Assembly: GCF_013410875.1 (NCBI RefSeq)
Contig: NZ_JACCCU010000002.1
Coordinates: forward strand, 434,001-498,000
Direction of reading: 5' to 3'
DNA: 64,000 nt
Origin: Tunturiibacter empetritectus
GTDB taxonomy: Bacteria > Acidobacteriota > Terriglobia > Terriglobales > Acidobacteriaceae
In this document: positions 17,102-27,300 of the stretch, piece by piece
Position numbering within the stretch: the first letter of the stretch is position 1
Layout of the letters: each line of letters opens with the position of its first letter
Notes under the pieces: model-generated
Seen by the model: only the letters and a program-made list of their open reading frames with translations
Database searches by the model: none
What the model was told of the DNA's origin: nothing
Made by a program: the position numbers and the translations under genes

Positions 17102-17266
17102 ATGCAACCGGTTCTACAACTTTTAAGTCGTCTGAAAGAACAACATAAGGAGTGTGAAGTGATTGGGCGACGCAGTTTCGCCCCGGAGGGTTTCATGGTA
17201 ACGATGACTGTAATCGGCTTACTTCTGTCTTTGGCCCAACTGGTAATCTCGCTGCGCCGTAAGTAG
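17102..17266 (+). CDS. small ORF with C-terminal membrane helix
   Basis: An ATG at 17102 opens a 54-residue frame ending at TAG 17266. The first ~30 residues are charged (LLSRLKEQHKECEVIGRRSF); the last 23 form a hydrophobic helix with a basic end (VTMTVIGLLLSLAQLVISLR). An internal ATG at 17195 has a GGAGGG ribosome site (17185-17190) four bases upstream and would give just the 23-residue membrane peptide. It is divergent from the zinc-finger gene. Size and shape recall small toxin or holin-like peptides, but no family match is claimed. Confidence 0.4.
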   Translation: MQPVLQLLSRLKEQHKECEVIGRRSFAPEGFMVTMTVIGLLLSLAQLVISLRRK

Positions 17267-17367
17267 CCGGAGGGAACTTGTGGATATCACCCTCTCAATT
17301 ACTACCGACAAGTCGGCTTGTGGGAAGTAATCGACAGTACGAAAAGCTGCTAAATATTTCTGCGGTC

Positions 17368-17913
17368 TCAATCCCCAGGAGCAAACAACGTAGCCTCACC
17401 CGGATACCACACCCGCCCACCCTCCACCCGCGCAAACTCCGTCATCGCATGCACCCTCCGCGAGCTCCCACCGTCAGCCGTCACAAAGAGATCCTCCACC
17501 TCCCCACCGCGAGCCAGCACCGCATCCCCAATCAGCGACCGGTGGCACCGCCACGGCACCGCCTCAGCGCACATCACCACCGCAGTCTTCAGATCCGGCA
17601 GCCCCATAAGCCAATCCATCTCCGCCCCAAACTCCGGCGTCTGCATATAGTCCGCATACCCCCGAAAGCTCTCGTTCCGCCACGCCGTGTTAACGCTGTC
17701 CTTCCTCGCCACCCGGCGCCCACCCAGCCCCACCCGCCACACCCCGCGAATCCCAACCTCCTCCAGCGATGCAAACAGCCTCTCCTGCCCAAACTGCGGA
17801 TACCGCTTCGACCCCGGATACCGCCTCACATCCACCAGCGTCGAGCAGCCATTCTCCCCCAGCGCCCGCAGAAACGCCCCCAGCTCCAGCGTCGAGTGTC
17901 CAACCGTCATCAT
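17368..17913 (-). CDS. DUF488 domain protein
   Basis: A 181-residue protein: MTVGHSTLELGAFLRALGEN, STLVDVRRYPGSKRYPQFGQ, ESFRGYADYMQTPEF and VMCAEAVPWRCHRSLIGDAV. The pair VDVRRxP and CAE-x5-CHR are the defining DUF488 motifs. The family is widespread and biochemically undefined. Start ATG 17913 or the ATG three bases on. A stretch of ~250 bp follows upstream toward lon with an AC-rich element. Confidence 0.9.
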   Translation of the reverse strand: MMTVGHSTLELGAFLRALGENGCSTLVDVRRYPGSKRYPQFGQERLFASLEEVGIRGVWRVGLGGRRVARKDSVNTAWRNESFRGYADYMQTPEFGAEMDWLMGLPDLKTAVVMCAEAVPWRCHRSLIGDAVLARGGEVEDLFVTADGGSSRRVHAMTEFARVEGGRVWYPGEATLFAPGD

Positions 17914-17974
17914 CCAGCCACCGCCTGAAAATAAACTTCAAAAACGTGTCACATTTTAGACGCCAAAAACATGA

Positions 17975-18105
17975 CGGCTAAGACACCACATCAGCCACGC
18001 AAACCACCACGTTCTCACCACAAAAACACCACAGCAAAACACCCATATTTCGCAAAAACCCCCGCAAAAACACCCCTCCACCACCAAACAAAAAATCTCT
18101 CCCGC
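17975..18105. repeat. AC-rich element 3' of lon
   Basis: The plus strand is nearly all A and C: TCAGCCACGCAAACCACCAC, CACCACAAAAACACCAC, CGCAAAAACCCCCGCAAAAA, ending AAAAAATCTCTCCC. The element downstream of hrcA (51055-51172) shares TCAGCCACGCAAA, CACCACAAA, GCAAAAACCAC and AAAAAAATCACTCCC in the same order. On the lon strand it is G/T-rich and lies beyond the terminator. Confidence 0.6.
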
Positions 18106-18110
18106 CGAAA

Positions 18111-18148
18111 AGAAAAAAGGGCGATCCGGCAACCGCCGAACCGCCCTT
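18111..18148 (-). terminator. lon terminator
   Basis: Read on the minus strand: AAGGGCGG, an interrupted stem around GGTT loop with inner CGGC/GCCG pairing, then CGCCCTT and a run of T. Outer arms are 18117-18123 and 18142-18148. It lies 15 bp after the lon stop. Confidence 0.85.
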
Positions 18149-18162
18149 CGTCCTGATCGAAC

Positions 18163-20613
18163 TTACACCGTAGCGTGAAGAACCTCTTCGCGAACCACCT
18201 CATCCTTCACCTTCTCCGCCCGAGTCTTCGGCAGCGCGACGGCCAGGACATCCTCAATCCGCGTAGCGTAGTGCAGCGTAACGCCCTCAATCTGATCCGG
18301 CGTTAAGTCCTCATCCACCTGCTGTTTACAGTCCGCCGGCAGAATTACATCCCGCACGCCGGCCCGCTTCGCCGCAAGGAACTTCTCCTTGATCCCGCCA
18401 ACCGGCAGCACATTGCCGCTCAGCGTAATCTCGCCCGTCATCGCCGTCAGAGGATGCACTGGAGTATCCGTCAACAAGCTGACCAGAGCCGTAGCCATCG
18501 TCACGCCGGCCGAAGGACCATCCTTCGGAATCGCTCCCGCAGGCACGTGAATGTGCAGGTCCACATCCTTCGTAAAGTCCTCATCGAGCCCTAACGACGC
18601 GGCATTCGAGCGCACCCAGGTCAAAGCAGCCTGCATGCTCTCCTTCATCACATCCCCAATCTGACCGGTGATCGTGAAGCCGCCTTTGCCCTTCATCCGG
18701 TTCGCTTCAATGAACAAAACATCGCCGCCCGCCGGTGTCCACGCTAAGCCCACAGCAACCCCAGCACGCTTGGTACGCTCCGCAATCTCGGTATCCACAC
18801 GCACCTTGATGCCGCCAAGAAACTCGTGCACGACCTCCGGAGTAATCACAACCTTCTCCGTCTGACCCTCCGCGATCTTGCGCGCAACCTTGCGGCACAC
18901 GGTCCCAATCTGCTGCTCGAGCTTGCGAACACCAGCCTCCCGCGTGTAGTGCCGCGCGATCAGATGCACGCTGTCCTTCGGGAATTCGATGTTCTCTTCC
19001 GTAATACCGTTCTCTTTGATCTGCCGCGGAATAAGGTATTTGATGGCGATATTCACCTTCTCCTCTTCCGTATAACCGGTCAGCTCGATGATCTCCATAC
19101 GATCAAGCAGCGGCCCGGGAATCGTATCCAGCTGATTCGCCGTGCAGATAAACAACACCTTGCTCAGATCAAACGGCTGATCGAGATAGTTGTCGCGGAA
19201 CGTATTATTCTGCTCCGGATCAAGCGTCTCAAGCAACGCACTCGCAGGATCTCCCCTGAAGTCGCGCCCCAGCTTATCGATCTCATCCAGCATGAACACC
19301 GGATCCTTCACCTCAACCCGCTTCAGGTGCTGAATAATCTGCCCCGGCAACGCGCCTATGTATGTCCTCCGATGTCCGCGAATCTCGGCCTCATCATGCA
19401 TACCGCCCAGCGAGATGCGTGAAAATTTGCGATCCAACGCCTTCGCGATCGAACGTCCCAGCGAAGTCTTACCAACACCCGGAGGCCCAACGAAGCACAG
19501 AATCGGCCCCTTCATATCCGGCTTCAAACGCCGCACCGAAAGGTAATCCAGAATGCGATCCTTCACCTTCTTCAAGCCATAGTGATCCTCATCGAGGATC
19601 GCCTTCGCCTTCAGAATATCCACCTCGCCCGAAGAGGTCTTCGACCACGGCAGCACCGCCAGCCACTCCACATAGTTCCGCGTCAGGGAGTAGTCCGCCG
19701 CCGCAGGATTCATCCGGCTCAACCGGCCCAACTCCTTCAACGCATCCTTCTTCACATCTTCCGGCATCCCGGCGGTCTCAATCTTCTCCTTCAGCTCAGC
19801 GATGTCCTTCTGGGTATCATCCTGATCACCCAACTCCTTCTGGATCGCCTTCAACTGCTCGCGCAGGTAGTAATCCCGCTGCGACGACTGCACGGAATCC
19901 TGCACCTCGGTCTGGATCTTGTTGCGCAGCTGCTGCACCTCAAGCTCCTTCGCCAGGTGCTTGTTGATCCGCTCCAGACGCGCCGAAACATCTGGCGTCT
20001 CCAGTAGCTCCTGCTTGTCAGTCGTCGTCAAAAACGGAAGCGAGGAGGCGATAAAGTCCGCCAGCCTCCCGGGTTCGTCGATGTTGATCGCAATCGTCTG
20101 CAGATCGTCGCTCAAGGTAGGCGACGAGGTCACAATCTGCTGGAACTGGCTGACCACATTCCGTTGCAGCGCCTCGGCCTCTGGCGTCTGCTGTGGATCC
20201 ACGTCCGGAATGGCCTCATATTCGGCCGTCATAAAGGGCGCCAGCTGCGCAAACTCGCCAAGATGTACCCGCTCATTGCCCTCGGTGAACACAAACAGAC
20301 TTTGGTTCGGCATCTTGACGACCTTGTGCACCGTCGCTCTGGTACCAGTCGCAAACAGATCTGCAGCCTGCGGAGCGTCCTGCCGCGCATCCCGCTGCGC
20401 CACCACAAGAATGGTCTTCTCCTCGCCCAGCGACTGAATCAGCTGGATCGAGCTATCCCGCCCCACCGTCAACGGAAGCACCGCGTGAGGAAACAGGACA
20501 GTATCCCGAACCGGCAACACCGGAACAGGCCGTTTCCCTATCACCTCAGCACCCGACCCCTCGCTGGTTTTGGTCGCGGTCGGTTGAATCACACTTACAA
20601 AGTCGCTTGGCAT
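18163..20613 (-). CDS. lon: ATP-dependent protease Lon
   Basis: An 816-residue cytoplasmic LonA protease. N-terminal substrate domain ([20 protein letters not shown]), a coiled-coil region ([18 protein letters not shown]), AAA+ module with Walker [10 protein letters not shown] near residue 375 and Walker B DEIDKLG, and the proteolytic domain with Ser near 700 ([14 protein letters not shown]) and Lys near 742 ([15 protein letters not shown]) forming the catalytic dyad. ATG 20613 is chosen (GAGGT seven bases upstream) over a frame extension to 20709. It stands alone with a terminator. It degrades misfolded and regulatory proteins. Confidence 0.96.
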   Translation of the reverse strand: MPSDFVSVIQPTATKTSEGSGAEVIGKRPVPVLPVRDTVLFPHAVLPLTVGRDSSIQLIQSLGEEKTILVVAQRDARQDAPQAADLFATGTRATVHKVVKMPNQSLFVFTEGNERVHLGEFAQLAPFMTAEYEAIPDVDPQQTPEAEALQRNVVSQFQQIVTSSPTLSDDLQTIAINIDEPGRLADFIASSLPFLTTTDKQELLETPDVSARLERINKHLAKELEVQQLRNKIQTEVQDSVQSSQRDYYLREQLKAIQKELGDQDDTQKDIAELKEKIETAGMPEDVKKDALKELGRLSRMNPAAADYSLTRNYVEWLAVLPWSKTSSGEVDILKAKAILDEDHYGLKKVKDRILDYLSVRRLKPDMKGPILCFVGPPGVGKTSLGRSIAKALDRKFSRISLGGMHDEAEIRGHRRTYIGALPGQIIQHLKRVEVKDPVFMLDEIDKLGRDFRGDPASALLETLDPEQNNTFRDNYLDQPFDLSKVLFICTANQLDTIPGPLLDRMEIIELTGYTEEEKVNIAIKYLIPRQIKENGITEENIEFPKDSVHLIARHYTREAGVRKLEQQIGTVCRKVARKIAEGQTEKVVITPEVVHEFLGGIKVRVDTEIAERTKRAGVAVGLAWTPAGGDVLFIEANRMKGKGGFTITGQIGDVMKESMQAALTWVRSNAASLGLDEDFTKDVDLHIHVPAGAIPKDGPSAGVTMATALVSLLTDTPVHPLTAMTGEITLSGNVLPVGGIKEKFLAAKRAGVRDVILPADCKQQVDEDLTPDQIEGVTLHYATRIEDVLAVALPKTRAEKVKDEVVREEVLHATV

Positions 20614-20968
20614 TGAGTGTACCTCTATCAGATTATCCACTATTCGATGCAGCAAGTCTTCATCTGGTCGCAAACTATGCCCCTCTCTCCGGAAAACGTG
20701 CGTCTCCACATTCCGTCATCGGCCATAACCCCATTCGCATCAGTGAGTAACTTCCTAAAAGAGGGATTTCAAGATTGCTCTTCCAAATAAGAGCCCAGTC
20801 GTCAGATCCTCGCCAAATCACCCCACGACATCAATCTCGACCCAAAGAAGGACGGGATAATCAAGCCGTCGTTTGACCGCCCACAGTACTGGGCATACTA
20901 CGCCTCAGACCCGCCACTTTGCCACCGGCCAAGGCAAGCCCAATATAACGTCCGGGACAGCGGGACCG
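20614..20968. other. lon-pheA gap, no gene seen
   Basis: A 355-bp stretch between lon and pheA, both on the minus strand. It should hold the lon promoter: TTGAAA (minus strand, 20767-20772) and TACTCA (20744-20749) are 17 bp apart, a weak sigma-70-type match. No repeat of families A-F, hairpin terminator or open frame with a ribosome site was recognised. Confidence 0.4.
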
Positions 20969-21823
20969 CTAAGCCGCCCAATATCGACCCAGCACCTTCA
21001 CCATCCGGCAGTGTTCCCGTAACGCACTCAACGCAGCCTCAGCCTTCTCCGCCGAATCGAACCGCACATCGACGTAGAAGACATACTCCCACGGGCTACC
21101 CGGAACCGGTCTGGACTCGATCTTGGTTAGGTCCACCCCGGCGTCCGCCAGTCTCTGCAACGCCGCCACCAGCGTTCCCGGTCGATGTTCGATGGCAAAC
21201 GCCAGGCTCATCTTGTTCCCGTCCTTTGCCGGCTCCTCGACCGACGCACCGTCGCGCTTCACCAGGTGAAACCTCGTGTAGTTCTCAGCATGGTCTTCAA
21301 TGCCCGCCACCATTACCTCTGCGCCATACTCCGTTGCCGCAAGCGCAGGAGCGATCCCTGCAACATCCCGCAGACCCTCCCCCATGAGTCGCTTCACGCT
21401 CCCCGCCGTGTCGTAGAAAGGGACCACCTCCCACTCCGGATGCGAAGCCAGAAATCTCCGGCACTGCGACAACGCGACCGGATGCGACATCACTCTCCTG
21501 ATCTCCTGCAGCTTCACTCCTGGCATCGCAATCACATTGTGTCGAATCCTCATCAAACTCTCGCGCTCAATATGCACCGGAAGATCCAGTAGCAGATCGT
21601 AATGTTCCGCAACCGATCCGTGCAGACTGTTCTCAATGGGCAGCACCGCCGCATCGACCCCACCCGCGAGAACCTTCGCCAGCACCTGGGCCGATACCGT
21701 ACAAGCAACAATCTCTAACTTCTCGCGACTGCCCAGCATCTCGACAGTTGCCATGTGGCTATTCGAGCCCAGCTCTCCTTGAATCGCCACCTTCAATCCA
21801 GATACCCCGCACATTTCGTTCAT
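20969..21823 (-). CDS. pheA: prephenate dehydratase
   Basis: About 284 residues. The PDT domain (1-~185) contains VAIQGELGSNSH, VLPIENSLHGSV, MSHPVALSQC and the catalytic-site ENYTRFHLV; the ACT regulatory domain follows with HRPGTLVAALQRLADAGVDL and KIESRPVPGSPWEYVFYVD (ESRP is the Phe-binding motif). It converts prephenate to phenylpyruvate in phenylalanine synthesis, and ESRP implies feedback control. No chorismate mutase domain is fused. Starts are ambiguous: ATG 21823 or 21814, or TTG 21853. Confidence 0.93.
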   Translation of the reverse strand: MNEMCGVSGLKVAIQGELGSNSHMATVEMLGSREKLEIVACTVSAQVLAKVLAGGVDAAVLPIENSLHGSVAEHYDLLLDLPVHIERESLMRIRHNVIAMPGVKLQEIRRVMSHPVALSQCRRFLASHPEWEVVPFYDTAGSVKRLMGEGLRDVAGIAPALAATEYGAEVMVAGIEDHAENYTRFHLVKRDGASVEEPAKDGNKMSLAFAIEHRPGTLVAALQRLADAGVDLTKIESRPVPGSPWEYVFYVDVRFDSAEKAEAALSALREHCRMVKVLGRYWAA

Positions 21824-21957
21824 GTTTGGTTCATATTTTATTCCCTCTGGCAACCCACTCGCCTAACCGGGCAACTTACCACAGGACGGGCCTGAATCTT
21901 TGAATGCCATCACGGCGAACCGGGAAGTGAAGCCGGCAATCGTCTTAGGAGAACCAA

Positions 21958-22107
21958 ATGCTTTGGACAATCACAATTATTCTCTTCATTCTGTGGATTG
22001 TGGGACTTGTTAGCAGCTACACCCTCGGTGGATGGATTCATATCCTTCTGGTTCTGGCCATCATCGTGCTCATCTTCAACCTGCTGTCTGGCAGACGAGC
22101 CCTATAA
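21958..22107 (+). CDS. lmo0937 family small membrane protein
   Basis: A 49-residue protein with an AGGAGA ribosome site: MLWTITIILFILWIVGLVSS then YTLGGWIHILLVLAIIVLI, two membrane helices joined by a glycine turn and ending SGRRAL. This matches the lmo0937 family of tiny membrane proteins, often stress-induced. It precedes the csbD-like gene by 61 bp; the pair probably belongs to a general stress response. Confidence 0.85.
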   Translation: MLWTITIILFILWIVGLVSSYTLGGWIHILLVLAIIVLIFNLLSGRRAL

Positions 22108-22168
22108 CCACTCTCGAAGTTAAGAAGTTAAACCGCAGCCCTCTCGCTCTATACGCAAGGAGTCAACT

Positions 22169-22504
22169 ATGAACACCGAAAAAGCAGCAGGTAAATTCGA
22201 TCAGGTAGCCGGCAAGATCAAGCAGAGCGTAGGCGAAGCCGTCGGTAATCAAAAGCTAGCCAACTCGGGCGTAGCCGATCAAGTCAAGGGTGCCGCCAAG
22301 GAGACCTGGGGCAACGCTAAAGATGCCGCGGAGGTCGCAAAGGATGATGCCCGCGCTCGTACTGACGTCAAAGGCGAAGACTACAAAGCCCACGCAGAAG
22401 ACACCGCTCACAACGTGCGCGAGAAGATTGCGAACACCGCGCAGAATGCCAAAGACAGTGTCAACGAGAAGCTGGATAACTTCAAACGAGAGCACAACAG
22501 CTAA
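22169..22504 (+). CDS. CsbD family stress protein
   Basis: A 111-residue very hydrophilic helical protein. The first ~60 residues are CsbD-like (MNTEKAAGKFDQVAGKIKQS, VADQVKGAAKETWGNAKDAA); the rest is a LEA-like extension of charged 11-mers (EDTAHNVREKIANTAQNAKD). CsbD proteins are sigma-B or general-stress-induced in several bacteria, with unknown mechanism. The ribosome site AAGGAG lies before ATG 22169. A terminator follows. Confidence 0.88.
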   Translation: MNTEKAAGKFDQVAGKIKQSVGEAVGNQKLANSGVADQVKGAAKETWGNAKDAAEVAKDDARARTDVKGEDYKAHAEDTAHNVREKIANTAQNAKDSVNEKLDNFKREHNS

Positions 22505-22523
22505 TCAGCAGTCGAATTCTATG

Positions 22524-22557
22524 GAAAGGTCCGCCACCGTGCGGGCCTTTCTATTTG
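22524..22557 (+). terminator. csbD terminator overlapping ubiA end
   Basis: An 11-bp stem (22524-22534 with 22541-22551, one wobble pair) with a 6-nt loop and a short T-rich tail, 20 bp after the csbD stop. It touches the stop codon of the converging ubiA-type gene. Confidence 0.75.
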
Positions 22558-23417
22558 TGCAGCAACACATCCGCAGCAACAAACCCAAAGAACACCACCG
22601 AGATCACCCCATTCAACGTAAAGAAAGCCGCATTCATGCGTCGCAGATCCTTCGGCGAAATAATCGAGTGCTCATACAGAAGCAGGATCGCAACCAGCCC
22701 AACCCCTAACATCGCAATCCTTCCCAACCCAAACAGTTCGATCAGCCAGCACAACAGCAGCAGCATCCCCAAATGCATCCCGCGCGCGATCCAAAAGGCT
22801 GCCGTGATGCCGAACGCCTGCGGAACACTATTCAGCCCCACCTTGCGGTCGTGTTCAAAGTCCTGACACGCATACAGCACATCGAAGCCGCCAACCCACA
22901 ACAGCACCGCCGCCGTCAGCACCACAATCCTGATATCCAGCGATCCCCGCACCGCAATCCACGCGGCCGAAGGCGCAATCCCCAACGCCAGGCCCAGCAC
23001 AACATGCGACCACCGCGTCAGCCGCTTCATATAGCTGTACGCCAGCACCACAGCAAGCGCCACAGGAGCAAGCTCCAGCGTCAGCCGGTTGAGCATCGCC
23101 GCTCCCACCACAAACAGCGCGATCGACACCACCACAAATCCCGCAACAAACCCCTTGCTCAGCGCGCCGGCAGGCAAAGCCCTCATCGCGGTGCGCGGGT
23201 TCGCCGCATCCAATTGCGCATCCGCCAGCCGATTGGACGCCATCGCCGCAGACCGCGCAGCCACCATGCACACAATAATCCAGCCCAGAACTCGCAGCGT
23301 CGGCCAACCACCCGCAGCCAGCACCGCTCCTGTCAACGCAAACGGGAGCGCAAACACCGAATGCTCCCACTTGATCATCTCAAGCGTTACAACCGTACTC
23401 TTCCACAACGATGCCAT
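22551..23417 (-). CDS. UbiA-family prenyltransferase (likely menaquinone pathway)
   Basis: A 288-residue integral membrane enzyme with about eight helices. The two Asp-rich motifs are present: NRLADAQLDAANPRT near residues 63-77 and DVLYACQDFEHDRKVGLNSVP near 179-199. It attaches a polyprenyl chain to an aromatic acid. The sequence style is that of UbiA/MqnP in futalosine-pathway bacteria, so menaquinone synthesis is the likely context, although no other mqn gene is in the window. Monocistronic, converging on csbD. Confidence 0.88.
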   Translation of the reverse strand: MASLWKSTVVTLEMIKWEHSVFALPFALTGAVLAAGGWPTLRVLGWIIVCMVAARSAAMASNRLADAQLDAANPRTAMRALPAGALSKGFVAGFVVVSIALFVVGAAMLNRLTLELAPVALAVVLAYSYMKRLTRWSHVVLGLALGIAPSAAWIAVRGSLDIRIVVLTAAVLLWVGGFDVLYACQDFEHDRKVGLNSVPQAFGITAAFWIARGMHLGMLLLLCWLIELFGLGRIAMLGVGLVAILLLYEHSIISPKDLRRMNAAFFTLNGVISVVFFGFVAADVLLHK

Positions 23418-23483
23418 CCCTCTATCGTAAAAGAGTTAGTCCCCTCTAACCTAGCCAGCGTGCCTAAAGGTCAAAAAACAGCC

Positions 23484-24290
23484 TTATTTAGCCGGTTTCT
23501 CCGCCTCACCCCCAACCACCTCCAGGTTATTCACCACTTTGAACACTCCCGGCACACCATTAGCACGAATATTCGCCACATCTTTGTCCGACTGACTGTC
23601 CACCACGCCCGACAAAGTCACGTTCCCATTCACAACCGCGATCCGAATCGGCTTTGCCGGATCAATCGCATATTTGTTCAACTGCGGAAAGCCATAGATC
23701 GACCGCGCCTCTGCCAGTCGAATCCTGTCATCCATAGGCGACACCGGCGCCACCTCCACGTTATCAATCACGTCTTTCACCCCCGGATAGTTCTCTGCCA
23801 GGCTCAACGCCGAATCCTTATCCGTGGGGCCATATGCGGTCCCGCCCAGGGTCACCACACCCTTCTCGACGCCGATCGTAAACGCATTGAACGCCGTCGT
23901 TCCATACCCAACCCGGTCATACGCCAGCTTCTCCGCCAGCTTGTTCCGCAGCGTCATGTCATCGACATCAGGCCCCGCAACCTCAATCTGATTCTCAACC
24001 CCCTTCACATTCTGCCGGTGGTGGGCACGGTCGTCCGCGTCGAGCTTCGCGCTGTAAAGCTCCACCGTCCCCGTCAGCTTCACAACGCCATCCTGCACCG
24101 AGCTCTTCACATCTTTGAATCGCTTGTTATCCAGCGCCTTCGTCACCTCCGCCTGAATCCGCGCGTCGTTTGGCCCCGGCCCGACATTGCCCTGCGCGCT
24201 TTGGGCCACGCCCCTCGATGCCCCATCCAACATCGTCAGACCGGCAAAAACCAACACGCCGGCGCATGCAAAGTTCTTCATCCTGCTCAT
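23484..24290 (-). CDS. secreted protein with three BON domains
   Basis: A 268-residue protein from ATG 24290 (GGAGGGA five bases upstream) with a signal peptide (KNFACAGVLVFAGLTMLDGA). Three BON repeats follow: DARIQAEVTKALDNKRFKDV ... GVVKLTGTV; DDMTLRNKLAEKLAYDRVGY ... GVVTLGGTAY; and DDRIRLAEARSIYGFP ... GNVTLSGVVDS. BON domains bind phospholipid membranes, as in OsmY and DolP, so an envelope-protection role in the periplasm is likely. Confidence 0.9.
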   Translation of the reverse strand: MSRMKNFACAGVLVFAGLTMLDGASRGVAQSAQGNVGPGPNDARIQAEVTKALDNKRFKDVKSSVQDGVVKLTGTVELYSAKLDADDRAHHRQNVKGVENQIEVAGPDVDDMTLRNKLAEKLAYDRVGYGTTAFNAFTIGVEKGVVTLGGTAYGPTDKDSALSLAENYPGVKDVIDNVEVAPVSPMDDRIRLAEARSIYGFPQLNKYAIDPAKPIRIAVVNGNVTLSGVVDSQSDKDVANIRANGVPGVFKVVNNLEVVGGEAEKPAK

Positions 24291-24380
24291 AGTCTTCCCT
24301 CCGAAGATCGTTAGCGCCGCGAAAAACGGCATCCGTGCCCTCATCCACACCTCGTACGATGCAGCCTCTACCTCAGCGCG

Positions 24381-27300
24381 CTAACGATACCTTTTCCGCA
24401 GCTTATAGACAACGCTGAATACGCCCGACTCGTCACGCGACACCACAATCGAGTTGTCGTGGTTCAAGTCATACTGCACCTGGATCAGCTGCTGCGCCGA
24501 AGTATTCACATTCGTCGCAAACGTCGCAGTAATCTGCCGCGACAGTTGTTGCTGCACCGTAATCCTGGCCGACGACCCGCCCAGCGTCCCCACAAACGCC
24601 GGATCGATCTTCACGCTGCCTACGCCAAACAGCTTCTCCACGCGGTTGCTGACCGTAGCGTTCAATGCCCCACCCAGCAACGCGCTCGTCGTCGGATCGG
24701 TGCCCTGCTGCACCTGTCTCTCCTGGTAGAGCTGTGCCTCCTCCTGCGTCCGGCCCAGCGCCAGCAGCTGAAACACATCCGACTCGCTCAGCGGCGGCTC
24801 CGACCGATAGGTCGGTTTCAAGTTCGTCGATGTCCCATGCAGCCCAATCGTAATGTCGTAGTTCTCCACCTGCGCAGTCGCATCCAGGTCGATGATCGGG
24901 TCAATACGCACCGGATTGGTAAAGTAAATCTCCCCGCGCTGCAGTTGATACTTCGTCCCAGCAAACGTTGCGCTTCCCTCGTTGATCTCGATCCGTCCCA
25001 GCAACGAAGGGTCCGCAGCCGTCCCGCGAATCTGCAGATCGACCGTCCCCGCCAGCTTCGCATACGAGTTCTGAAAATCAAGCTGCGGAGCACTCGTCAC
25101 ATGCACATCCAAACGAATTTTGTTCGCCGGAGCATTTGGATCGGGCGGCGGACTCACTCCCCCTGCAGATCCGAACGCCGCAAAATCCACATCAGCCCCT
25201 ACGCCAAATCGCGTAATCAGGATCGTTCCACTCAACAGCGCACTGTCCGGGCTTCCCTGCAGCTTCAGATTCGCATTCGCCGTCGCGCTCAGCCCATACA
25301 GCCGCACCCTCACCACATCGCCGGTCGCCGACAGGTCCGCATACAACCCATTCTTGTAGCGAATAGCCCCGCCGATCTTCAACGTTCCTCCGCCAGTCGT
25401 CGCAGCCAGGTTCTCCACCTGCAACCGATCGCCGTTGAACACCAGCGTACCGTTCATATTGCTCAACCCATTCGGAATTCCATCGATCGCAACATTCACC
25501 TTCTCGAACTGAACCCTTCCCGTCAGCTCCGGATTCATCACATACCCGTCAGCGCCAACAGTAAACTCCACCTTGCCGGTCGAAATAACATCCGAGTCGA
25601 AGGTATGCAGCAGCGTCATGCTCACGCTTCCGGTCGCCTTCACATCCAGCTTGCCTCCCTTTGGATCCGTCGCTCCAAACAGCTGTCCCGTCCCGCTCGC
25701 CCGCATGTCCGTATCCTGCCCGGTGATATGAACCTGCTCGAGCGTAGCCACACCATCACGCAGTCCCACCCGCAGAGGCTCCGCCGCCTTCAGCTCCACT
25801 CCCTGCAACTTCACATCCACCTGGTTGAACTCGGCTTCGCCACGCAGCGCCTTCGGTGTCTTCAGTGGCCCGCTCACTGTCGCAGTCCCATTGATCATCG
25901 ACTGCGCCTTCATCGTCCCCGGCCCAAACATCCCGAGCGGTTTGCCGATATCGAGACCCGCCACCGTCATCTTCGCCTGCGTCTGATAATCCCCCGTCAG
26001 CCGCAACTCTCCCGAAGCATTCAGCTTCGCTCCCACCAGCGTCGAGTCTGCGGTAAAGTACATCACCTCTCCCTGGCTATGCGCCTCCACCGCCGCCTCG
26101 CCAATCGTCTGCCCTCGATAAGACATCCCATTCAACGTGACCTTCGCCTTCAGCCCCGGCTGCGTCATCGTCCCATTCGCATCCGCGACCAGGTCCACCG
26201 TCCCATCCACATCGTTCTTCGCCTTCTTCACCATCTCAAACTTCGACAGCTGAATATCATGCCCTTCGACATGGCCATGTAGGTGTTCCGTTCCCATGTC
26301 GTACCCGCCGTTACCTGCAATCTGCATCCCATGCACGCGCAGCACAACATTGCTCGCCTCCAAATCCTTCCCCTGCACCGTCAAATCCGCCACCGCAGAC
26401 TCATACGGTTCCCCATAGGCCACCCCGTTCATCAACGAGACATGGCCACCCCCACTCAAACTCCTCAGCGTTCCCGCCGCATGCCCGTCCACCGCCACTG
26501 TTCCTGTTAGCGAAACCTTCTCCTGCTGCCCCGCAATCTGCAACACATCGACGACCTGCGCATTGGCCAGCTGCACCTTCGCATCCAGAGCCATCCCGTC
26601 GTCCCACAGATAACTCACCGCACCGCGAGGCGACACTACCTTCCGCGGCGCAATCTTGCCCTCCACATTCAGTACCGCAGTCCCGCGCTTGATCGTCGAA
26701 GTCGCCACGACAACACCCGTGTTCGGCGAGTACTCCGCATCCGTCACCAGCGAATCCAGCAACACATCCGTCGTTCCCAGCGCAAACTCCGCATTCGTCG
26801 CCTGCAGATGTCCCTTCACATCAAGATCCGCAATCTTCCCTTTCGCCGTTCCGTTGAACTGCATCGCGCCATGCAGTACCACAGGAATCGCCGCGGTACC
26901 CTTCTTTCCATTTCCTTCCAGGTCCAGCGTCGTCAGCAGTTGGTTGTACTCCGACAGGTCTCGCACCGTCATATCCACCCGCAGGTCAGTCAGTGGATCA
27001 CCCTCGTTCACACCCAGAACTCCTGACGCCTCAAAGTTCGTCTGTGGCATCTGCAACGCAATCCGCTGAATTCGCACTGTCTCGTTACGACCCGTGTAAT
27101 GCGCCAGAGCCTGCCCCGTCACAGGAACATCGTTCAACGCGCCCCGCCGTTTCACCCCCGTCGGCGTAAACGTCAAATTCCCATCCACCTCCACCGTATC
27201 CGCAATGTTCTTCGCCGGACCGCCCCACTCCACCTTCACCGGCCCACTCACAGCGGTATCAAATCCCAGATCGCCATAGTCCTCCGGCGCCGTCACATCC

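Noticed and set aside
17280-17330. A 16-codon GTG frame with GGAGGG just after the small membrane ORF
   Set aside because: Too short to judge and without any recognisable feature; could be chance.
21854-21957. A promoter or riboswitch upstream of pheA (T-box or Phe leader peptide)
   Set aside because: No T-box sequence, Phe-rich leader frame or terminator/antiterminator pair was seen.
22773-24314. A 513-codon plus-strand frame across ubiA and the BON gene
   Set aside because: It spans two convincing genes on the other strand and has only basic low-complexity composition.
24459-26282. A 607-codon open frame on the plus strand opposite tamB
   Set aside because: It is antisense to a clear protein with domain similarity; the product is Arg/His/Gln-rich with no recognisable motif, as expected from the complement of C-rich codon use.
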